NCBI GenBank assembly: GCA_039715165.1 | Contig: JBDLHX010000001.1 | Coordinates: forward strand, 1-64,000 | DNA: 64,000 nucleotides | Direction: 5' to 3' | Source: JAHEEL01 sp039715165 | GTDB taxonomy: Bacteria > Actinomycetota > Acidimicrobiia > Spongiisociales > UBA5794 | Shown here: in pieces, positions 57,999 to 64,000 of the stretch | Position numbering within the stretch: the first letter of the stretch is position 1 | Layout of the letters: every line of letters starts with the position of its first letter | Program-made: the position numbers and the translations under genes | Notes under the pieces: model-generated | What the model was told of the DNA's origin: nothing | What the model saw: only the letters and a program-made list of their open reading frames with translations | The model's database searches: none

Positions 57999-58625
57999 TC
58001 ATGCACCGGCGGTGAGCGCCAGCAGCACCTGAGCCAGGTAGTAGAGCGGCAGACCCCAGACCCGGTTCACGACGCCCGGCGCGACGAATCGGTTTCTGGC
58101 GACGAGGATGTCCGAGGCGAAGAACAGCACCGCGCCGGTCGTGATCATCCAATTCGGATCAGTGCCGGACGTCCCGAACGCGAGTACGACCATGACCGAG
58201 ATGATGGCGATGTATGCGAGGACCGGCACTGCCATGTCCCCGACGTAGGGCGCGAGCCAACGCCAGACGAGGACCGCAATGATCCCCACGGCGATGAGGG
58301 CGATACCGGCGGCGACGAGGGCGACACCGCGGTACCCGAAGGCCACGGAGTAGGCGACGTGCCCGAGAAGGAACACGACGAGGCCGGCGAGGAATGCCTG
58401 TCGTGATTCGTAGGTGAGGAGGAGGTCACCGGCCCACGACAGCGCGAGCGCAACGAGGACGATCCGGCCGTACGGATTGGAGAGCGCTCCAGAAGAGATC
58501 GCCACGAAGAGGAACCCGGTCGAAGCGAGCATCTTGAGCGGACGCAAGGCGGGGGAGGCGGTGCGCTCCGCCCAGATCAGTCCTGCGACGAACAGAACCG
58601 TGAGAGCGATGGCGATAGTTGTCAT
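57999..58625 (-). CDS. YhhN/TMEM86 family membrane protein (lysoplasmalogenase-like)
   Basis: The 208-residue protein has about eight membrane helices and the YhhN pattern with conserved polar residues (KMLASTGFLFVAI, LSWAGDLLLTYESRQAFLAG, GHVAYSVAFGYRG, FFASDILVARNRFVAPGVVN). Animal TMEM86 and Legionella homologues hydrolyse the vinyl-ether bond of lysoplasmalogens. Bacterial roles are mostly unknown. First gene of the three-gene minus-strand operon, divergent from ferritin. Confidence 0.85.
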   Translation of the reverse strand: MTTIAIALTVLFVAGLIWAERTASPALRPLKMLASTGFLFVAISSGALSNPYGRIVLVALALSWAGDLLLTYESRQAFLAGLVVFLLGHVAYSVAFGYRGVALVAAGIALIAVGIIAVLVWRWLAPYVGDMAVPVLAYIAIISVMVVLAFGTSGTDPNWMITTGAVLFFASDILVARNRFVAPGVVNRVWGLPLYYLAQVLLALTAGA

Positions 58626-58683
58626 CGCGCACGAGCCTATCGCCGGATCCGATAGCATCCACATCGAAGCGAGAGGAGAGACG

Positions 58684-59187
58684 ATGCAGATCAACGAAAC
58701 GATGAACGACGCCTTCAACGGACAGATCACGATGGAACTCCAGGCAGCCCATAACTACCTCGCCATGGGAGCCTGGCTCGAGGCCGAGGGACTCGCTGGA
58801 ATGGGGATGTGGATGCGTGCCCAGTCCGCGGAAGAGACCGAGCACGCGATGAAGTTCTACCAGTTCGTCCTCGACCGGGACGGCAAGGTAGCGATCGGTG
58901 CTCTCGAAGCACCCCAGGCCGAGTTCGACAGTGTTCTCGATGTGTTCGAGGCCGGACTCGCTCAGGAGAAGGGCGTGTCGGCGGCGATCAACGGCCTCTA
59001 CGCGCTGGCGATGGACGAAAGGGACTTCTCGTCGCTGCCGTTGCTCGACTGGTTCGTTGAGGAGCAGATCGAGGAGGAGGCGAGCTTCTCGCAGATCCTC
59101 GACAATCTCAATCTCGCCGGTGGAAGCTCACAGGCGCTGCTGTTCCTGGATCGGGAACTCGGCGCTCGGGGGACCGCACCCGAGTAG
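58684..59187 (+). CDS. ftn: ferritin
   Basis: The 167-residue protein is a bacterial non-haem ferritin: a four-helix bundle with iron ligands in ITMELQAAHNYLAMGAW, AEETEHAMKFYQFV, and FVEEQIEEEASFSQILDNL. It stores iron as ferric oxide in a 24-mer shell with its own ferroxidase centres. ATG 58684 follows GAGAGGAGAG. Composite repeat H starts 9 nt after the stop. Confidence 0.93.
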   Translation: MQINETMNDAFNGQITMELQAAHNYLAMGAWLEAEGLAGMGMWMRAQSAEETEHAMKFYQFVLDRDGKVAIGALEAPQAEFDSVLDVFEAGLAQEKGVSAAINGLYALAMDERDFSSLPLLDWFVEEQIEEEASFSQILDNLNLAGGSSQALLFLDRELGARGTAPE

Positions 59188-59196
59188 GGAAAGTGG

Positions 59197-59360
59197 GTAG
59201 AGAGTAGAGAGACAAGAGTCGAGAGATAGGCGGTAGGAGCGTTGCCAGACGAGCAGCTGCCGGAAGTCGTGCACGGCTCTTGATCTACCAGGAGTGACGC
59301 CTGATTCCTAGACCTTCGATCCGTCGAGGTCCCTCTACTCTCGTCTCTCTACTCTCTACT
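59197..59360. repeat. composite intergenic repeat H (GTAGAGA words, long loop)
   Basis: The left arm has tandem GTAGAGA words (59197-59229, GTAGAGAGTAGAGAGACAAG and similar). The right arm (59330-59360) has the complement (CTCTACTCTCGTCTCTCTAC, TCTCTACTT). They flank about 100 bp of unrelated sequence without a gene. It lies between convergent ferritin and amidase, and the right arm abuts the amidase stop. Word and arm order match repeat F, 29 kb away. Confidence 0.65.
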
Positions 59361-60863
59361 TCACCCGGAGATGGGTGGTTTGCGGTCGGCCCACGGTTGC
59401 GCTCGTTCGAGTTGGCCGGCGAGCGAGAGGAGCGTCTCCTCATCGCCGAACCGGCCGAGGAAGTGCGAACCAACCGGCAGCCCGTCCGGTGTCCAGTGGA
59501 TCGGTACGGACATTGCCGGCAGCCCGGCGAAGTTGCCGAGGGGCGTGAACGCGACATATCGGAGAACCATGTCGATGAATTCGTCCCATGGGAGGGTCTG
59601 GTCGAAGTAGCCGAGGGGAACGGGGGGCGAGCCGAGCACGGGCGACAGCAGCAGGTCGTGCCGAGTGAGGAACCGTCCCACTTCGTGGGCGATCGCCTGG
59701 AGCGCAGCTTCCGCATTCAGGAGATCGACCTGGCTCCTGCGTGACGATCGGTCGGCCAGATCGAACGTGAACGGCTCGAACGCGGCTTGACCGGACTTGC
59801 GTTGGTCAGCCCTCGCGATGACTTTCATGGTCCGTTGATCGCCGATGGTGCGCCGCAGGTGTCCGACGATCGGCTTCAGCTTGGAAGCACCATCGAGGAC
59901 GAGACCGAAGGCAGTTCCGGCGAGCGCCGCCCACAGCTCGAGGAACGCGTCGGCAAGGAGATCTCCGTCGATGTCGGGGCCGTCTTCGATCACGTCGTGT
60001 CCGAGGCCTTCGAGGAGCTTCGCCGTCTCGAGCACGCCGGCCTCGCACTCGGGATGGACCCGGTTGCCTCGGAAATCCCTCACCGTGTATGCGATTCGGA
60101 GGCGCTGGGGGTCTCGCCCGGCCGCCTGGGAGAACGTGCCTGCCGGCGGGGGAGCCCAGTAGCGATCCCCGGCGGCGGGGCCGTGAACGGCGTCGAGGAA
60201 AGCGGCGCTGTCGCGCACCGTACGCGTCAGCACGTGTTCGACCGAGAGGTAGTCGATCGACGTTCCCGGTTGTCTCGGGTTCCGGCCCCTCGACGGCTTC
60301 AGCCCGAAGAGGCCCGTTGCCGACGCTGGGATCCGAATGGATCCGCCCCCGTCACTTCCTTGGGCCAGTGGCACGATCCCTGCGGCGACGGCGGCCGCCG
60401 TGCCGCCGCTCGAACCGCCCGCGGAGCGTCTCACATCCCACGGATTCCGAGTCGGTCCATACAGCTCCGGCTCCGTTGTTGGAAGGAGTCCGAACTCGGG
60501 CGTGTTCGTCCTCCCGAGGTCGATGAAGCCGGCTGTGCCGATGCGATGTCGGAACTCGGACGTCGTCTCACCGACGTAGTCCCGGAAGAAGACCGAGCCG
60601 AACGTGGCCGGCTTCCCGTCCTCGACGACGAGGTCCTTGATCAGGATGGGGACGCCGCCGAACGGTCCCGTCGCCTCCGTCTCCTCGGCCTCACGACGCG
60701 CCGCGTCGAGCCGCTCCCAGATCACGGCGTTGATGACGGGATTGACATCCTCAATTCGCGCGGCGGCAGCCTCCACGAGCTCGAGCGGATGCACCGCGCG
60801 CTGTCGGACGAGATCGGCGAGGCCGACCGCGTCGTGATCTCCGTAGCCATCAAACGGTTCCAT
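59361..60863 (-). CDS. amidase signature family enzyme
   Basis: The 500-residue enzyme has the Ser-cisSer-Lys triad of the amidase signature family: Lys in PFGGVPILIKDLV, the Gly/Ser-rich block RRSAGGSSGGTAAAVAAG, and the nucleophile region QGSDGGGSIRIPASATGLFG. It hydrolyses amide bonds; the substrate (aryl amide, acyl amide or peptide) cannot be told. It is not GatA in context, as gatB and gatC are absent. Divergent from the aminotransferase. Confidence 0.9.
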   Translation of the reverse strand: MEPFDGYGDHDAVGLADLVRQRAVHPLELVEAAAARIEDVNPVINAVIWERLDAARREAEETEATGPFGGVPILIKDLVVEDGKPATFGSVFFRDYVGETTSEFRHRIGTAGFIDLGRTNTPEFGLLPTTEPELYGPTRNPWDVRRSAGGSSGGTAAAVAAGIVPLAQGSDGGGSIRIPASATGLFGLKPSRGRNPRQPGTSIDYLSVEHVLTRTVRDSAAFLDAVHGPAAGDRYWAPPPAGTFSQAAGRDPQRLRIAYTVRDFRGNRVHPECEAGVLETAKLLEGLGHDVIEDGPDIDGDLLADAFLELWAALAGTAFGLVLDGASKLKPIVGHLRRTIGDQRTMKVIARADQRKSGQAAFEPFTFDLADRSSRRSQVDLLNAEAALQAIAHEVGRFLTRHDLLLSPVLGSPPVPLGYFDQTLPWDEFIDMVLRYVAFTPLGNFAGLPAMSVPIHWTPDGLPVGSHFLGRFGDEETLLSLAGQLERAQPWADRKPPISG

Positions 60864-60956
60864 GGAGGCACCCTATCGCGTGCGAAGGGAGCTATCGCCG
60901 GGTCGCACGCGAGCGACTGTTTGCCTATCGTCGTTGAAATCCTCCAGGAGACGAAC

Positions 60957-62159
60957 ATGACATCCTCCTCATCCGTCATCTCGCAGCGTGCGCTCGGGGT
61001 TGCCGAGTCCGCCACGCTGGCGATCTCATCGAAGGCGAAGGCGCTGCGCGCCGCCGGCGAGCCCGTGATCGGCTTCGGGGCAGGCGAGCCCGACTTCGCA
61101 ACTCCGGGTTACATCGTGGATGCGGCTCGGACGGCACTCGACGACCCGGCGACTCATCGGTACAGCCCGGCGGCCGGTCTCCCTCCGTTGCGTGAAGCCG
61201 TCGCTGCGAAGACGGCCCGAGACTCGGGCTACTCGGTGGATCCGTCTCAGGTGATGATCACGAACGGCGGCAAGCAGGCCGTCTATCTGGCATTCCAGAC
61301 CATCCTGAATCCGGGGGACGAGGTGCTGCTCCCGGCTCCGTACTGGGTGACCTATCCGGAGGCCATCGGATTGGCCGGCGGGATCACGGTTGCCGTTCCT
61401 TCCGACGACGTCAGCGGCTTCAAGGTCACCGTCGACCAGCTGGACGCTGCGGTTACGCCGCGTACGAAAGCACTCGTGTTCGTCTCGCCTTCGAACCCGA
61501 CTGGAGCGGTCTACGAGCGTCACGAGATCGCTGAGATCGCCGGATGGGCTGCCGATCACGGCATCTGGGTCCTCACGGACGAGATCTATGAACATCTCGT
61601 TTTCGGGGACGCTGAGTTCAATTCGATGCCCGTGGTCGCGCCTGAGATCGCCGATCGCACAATCGTTGTGAACGGCGTTGCCAAGACATACGCGATGACC
61701 GGCTGGCGGGTGGGCTGGCTCATCGGCCTGCCCGAAGTTACCGCGGCAGCGATCCGTCTCCAGAGTCACATTTCATCGAACGTCTCGAATGTGTCTCAGC
61801 GCGCCGCGCTCGCTGCGGTTGAGGGTCCCCTCGACGCCGTGGCAGAGATGCGCGAAGCCTTCGACCGGCGTCGCCGGACGATGATGCGGCTGCTCGGCGA
61901 GGTGCCTGGGGCTCGTGTGGTGGAGCCGAAGGGAGCGTTCTACGCGTTCCCGAATCTCACGGGATTGCTCAACCGGGATCTCGGAGGGAAGACCGCGGCA
62001 ACGACGATGGAACTCGCCGATCTGCTGCTCGATGAGATCAAGATCGCTGTCGTACCAGGGGAGGCGTTCGGTGCTCCCGGGTACGCGCGCCTCTCCTACG
62101 CGCTCTCGGATGCGGATCTCGAAGAGGGGCTCACGCGACTCGTCGACCTCGCTACCTGA
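60957..62159 (+). CDS. aspC: aspartate aminotransferase (class I)
   Basis: The 400-residue PLP enzyme belongs to the 1-gamma group of aspartate aminotransferases: LAISSKAKALRAAGEPVIGF, GAGEPDFATP, NGGKQAVYLAFQTILNPGDE, FVSPSNPTGAVY, the PLP lysine in GVAKTYAMTGWRVGW and a C-terminal Arg in YARLSYALSD. Some members also use prephenate. ATG 60957 follows CAGGAG. Its 3' end overlaps the convergent fusion gene by 8 bp. Confidence 0.92.
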   Translation: MTSSSSVISQRALGVAESATLAISSKAKALRAAGEPVIGFGAGEPDFATPGYIVDAARTALDDPATHRYSPAAGLPPLREAVAAKTARDSGYSVDPSQVMITNGGKQAVYLAFQTILNPGDEVLLPAPYWVTYPEAIGLAGGITVAVPSDDVSGFKVTVDQLDAAVTPRTKALVFVSPSNPTGAVYERHEIAEIAGWAADHGIWVLTDEIYEHLVFGDAEFNSMPVVAPEIADRTIVVNGVAKTYAMTGWRVGWLIGLPEVTAAAIRLQSHISSNVSNVSQRAALAAVEGPLDAVAEMREAFDRRRRTMMRLLGEVPGARVVEPKGAFYAFPNLTGLLNRDLGGKTAATTMELADLLLDEIKIAVVPGEAFGAPGYARLSYALSDADLEEGLTRLVDLAT

Positions 62160-63312
62160 GACGGTCGAGCTCCTCGACGACCTTGGCCCACGCCGGAGCC
62201 GCCGGGTCGATGAGCTCGGCATGTCCGACGCCTTCGAGCTCGTGGTACACGACAGTGTCCCCTTCGTCGGCAGCGCGTCCCGCATAGGACCGGCTGATCG
62301 CAGCGGGGATGCGGTCGTCTTCGTCACCGTGGACGATGAGCAGCGGCACTCCGAGGGGGAGATTGCGGATGGGGGAAGCCGCGTTGTAGCGATTGGGTGA
62401 CTCGTCGGGGGAGCTTCGAACGAACGCTGCCACCGCATCGTCCCCGATCCCGGCCCGGTGTGCAGCTTCGAGATCACCGATCGGAGCGAGCCCAACGACG
62501 GCGGAGATGCCGACCTGCTCGACGTCCCGTGTCGCGCGGAGAGCGAGCTGTCCGCCGGAACCGTGCCCGACGAGAACGACACGATCGAGGTCGAGCCCGT
62601 GATCGACGCCGAATGATCCGAGCGAGGCGATCGCCGCAGCCGCGTCGGCCGAGCTCGCTCGCCAGCCGCCGCCACCACCGACCCGAGCGAACTCGACATT
62701 CCATGTTGCCCATCCGCGGCGGGTGAGATCAACGGCTGCCGCGTCGAGCAGGTCCCGGGTGAAGACGTCGCGCCAGAAGCCACCGTGGAGCAACACGGCT
62801 ACAGGGAAGGGCCCGGGCCCGTCCGGGATGCGCAGGTCACCGACGTGGTCGTCGTCCGGTCCGTACGAGATCGTCTCCATCGGCCAAGCGGCTCGTGAGA
62901 TCACATGGTTGATCGCATCGCGATAGCCGCGGATGCCACGGCCGTAGATGGTGGCGGCGCATACGTCGGACACCACCGACACGCGTCGCCATGGCTCGCG
63001 GTCCTTGATGTTCGAGATGTGGACTTCGACGGTCGGCGTGCCGATCGCGTCGATGGCGTCGCGAATTGCGTACGAATAGTGCGTAAACGCTCCGGGGTTG
63101 ATGATGACGGCATCGGCTTCGCGTGCCGAGTGCAGACGATCGATGATGTCGCCCTCATGGTTTGACTGGTAGGTCTCAGCCGTTGCCCCGAGATCGGTCG
63201 CCCAGCCGCGACACGCCTCCTCGAGCTCGCTCAGACTCGTCGTCCCGTAGATCTCCGGAGAGCGCGTGCCGATGAGGTTGAGGTTGGGGCCATTGATGAT
63301 GACGATCCGCAT
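62152..63312 (-). CDS. aroQ: type II 3-dehydroquinate dehydratase fused to an alpha/beta hydrolase
   Basis: Residues 1 to about 145 are a type II dehydroquinase that makes dehydroshikimate: IIINGPNLNLIGTRSPEIYG with the catalytic Arg/Tyr loop, SNHEGDIIDRLH, INPGAFTHYSYAIRDAI, VEVHISNIKDREPWRRVSVV and GRGIRGYRDAI. Residues 150-386 are an alpha/beta hydrolase with an HGGFWRD oxyanion motif, nucleophile elbow VGHGSGGQLAL, Asp in VHGDEDDRIP and His in GVGHAELID, resembling kynurenine-formamidase or carbamoyl-esterase types. The frame is continuous, so this is a true fusion unless a frameshift-free stop loss occurred. The link between domains is unclear. ATG 63312. Confidence 0.88.
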   Translation of the reverse strand: MRIVIINGPNLNLIGTRSPEIYGTTSLSELEEACRGWATDLGATAETYQSNHEGDIIDRLHSAREADAVIINPGAFTHYSYAIRDAIDAIGTPTVEVHISNIKDREPWRRVSVVSDVCAATIYGRGIRGYRDAINHVISRAAWPMETISYGPDDDHVGDLRIPDGPGPFPVAVLLHGGFWRDVFTRDLLDAAAVDLTRRGWATWNVEFARVGGGGGWRASSADAAAAIASLGSFGVDHGLDLDRVVLVGHGSGGQLALRATRDVEQVGISAVVGLAPIGDLEAAHRAGIGDDAVAAFVRSSPDESPNRYNAASPIRNLPLGVPLLIVHGDEDDRIPAAISRSYAGRAADEGDTVVYHELEGVGHAELIDPAAPAWAKVVEELDRLR

Positions 63313-63428
63313 GCTGCCTAGTTTCGAGCGCCATCACGCGCGATGCAAGGAGGCTCTCCTCGCGGGCGGCACATCTGCCACACATAACACCGGCTATTCG
63401 CTAGCCCGCAAGCAGTGGCTGTCTGCGA

Positions 63429-63977
63429 TCAACGCACTGCTGCGAGGATGGTGCGTGTCCCGGTGGTTGCGATCCGTGATGCTTGGTCGGGCGTGTTCGC
63501 AGCGAGTTCGCGGATGCCGTCGAGAATTGCCCGGACGAGGATCGTGTCGATCTCGGGCGTGAGGTCGGATCTGAAGTCTCCGCTTTGTCGACCATCATCA
63601 AGAGTGCCGCTGATGTGTTGCTCGACGGCTTTGCTGTAGATGTCGAGCGTGGCTCGTACGTCAGCGGAGAGGCCGATGGCGAAGTCGAATGCGTGCTGCG
63701 CGTGCGCACCGACCATTACGAAATGCCGAACCATTTGCTCGATCTTGGCGGTTGGAGATTCCGCTATCTGCAGCGCAGCTTCTAGAAGGTCGATGCTCTG
63801 GCGGTTGTGTCGGTCAATCGCCGCGGCAACGATGCCGTCGATGTCCCCGTAGTGGTTATAGAGCGTTTGGCGCGCCACACCGGCAACGTCAGCGACTTGT
63901 GACATCGTTACGGCGCCGAGGCCGTGTTCGCTGATGAGGGCGAGGGTCGCGTGGATGATCCGGCCATCGGTTGTCAT
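63429..63977 (-). CDS. TetR-family transcriptional regulator
   Basis: The 182-residue protein has an N-terminal TetR HTH (ATLALISEHGLGAVTMSQVA followed by DVAGVARQTLYNHYGDID) and a helical ligand-binding domain of unknown specificity. Base composition looks slightly lower in GC than the neighbours. Its target gene may lie beyond the window edge at 64 kb. The 116 bp between it and aroQ hold no recognisable feature. Confidence 0.88.
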   Translation of the reverse strand: MTTDGRIIHATLALISEHGLGAVTMSQVADVAGVARQTLYNHYGDIDGIVAAAIDRHNRQSIDLLEAALQIAESPTAKIEQMVRHFVMVGAHAQHAFDFAIGLSADVRATLDIYSKAVEQHISGTLDDGRQSGDFRSDLTPEIDTILVRAILDGIRELAANTPDQASRIATTGTRTILAAVR

Positions 63978-64000
63978 CGAACCGTCCGGATGATCGCCCG

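Noticed and set aside
1..64000. tRNA or rRNA genes
   Set aside because: No cloverleaf with a T-loop GTTCRANYC block and acceptor stem was found by eye; a tRNAscan run would be decisive.

Overview
The window is 64 kb of GC-rich, densely packed bacterial chromosome. It reads as an actinobacterium, most likely Acidimicrobiia or a neighbouring class (inferred from gene content, not from a search). Supporting signs are a WhiG/FliA-type sigma factor beside xerC and rpsB, mycobacterial-type LexA boxes (TCGAAC-N4-GTTCGA) in front of an ImuA/ImuB and a DnaE2 locus, a SARP/BTAD regulator, many GTGA/ATGA gene overlaps, and several promoters of the form TANNNT + 6 nt + start codon, which suggests leaderless mRNAs.

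Layout. 1-28 kb is a long, almost wholly plus-strand housekeeping block: yifB-dprA-xerC-whiG; rpsB-tsf-pyrH-frr-cdsA-dxr-rseP; ispG with a trypsin-like lipoprotein; proS; rimP-nusA-infB-ylxP-rbfA-nrnA-truB-ribF; an alpha/beta hydrolase; rpsO; pnp. 28-31 kb holds a dodecin, the SOS-controlled imuA-imuB pair and an acyltransferase. 31-39 kb is the most unusual part: a YcaQ-type DNA glycosylase, a 1309-residue membrane-spanning fusion of SARP/BTAD regulator, STAND NTPase and solute-binding domain, then a membrane-anchored protein built of six tandem repeats whose promoter carries four direct repeats at an exact 11-bp period, and a membrane-anchored propeller-like protein. 39-44 kb holds an SDR and a thiamine operon (TPP riboswitch-thiN-thiB-thiP-thiQ). 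44-52 kb holds a small-ORF/ribbon-helix-helix/DUF4097 cassette, udk, an SGNH hydrolase, ychF, an LCP protein and an ACT protein. 52-56 kb holds dnaE2 behind a second LexA box. 56-64 kb holds threonine aldolase, SixA-like phosphatase, YhhN, ferritin, amidase, aspartate aminotransferase, a dehydroquinase-hydrolase fusion and a TetR regulator.

How the genes work together. ImuA', ImuB and DnaE2 form the mutasome, here split over two loci 24 kb apart, each with a LexA box. The thiamine cassette couples salvage (ThiBPQ uptake) to phosphorylation (ThiN) under one riboswitch whose P1 helix contains the thiN ribosome-binding site. The SARP-STAND-solute-binding fusion looks like a one-protein transmembrane transcription switch, and the 11-bp phased repeats upstream of the tandem-repeat protein are a candidate operator for it.

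A second theme is repeats. At least eight gene ends carry composite elements of tandem 7-14-nt words, usually followed by an imperfect complementary arm, with different words at most loci and often starting at or just after the stop codon. A separate palindromic element sits in frame inside dnaE2, and a dispersed hairpin repeat sits in the 5' part of imuA. No tRNA, rRNA, CRISPR array, insertion sequence or prophage was recognised.
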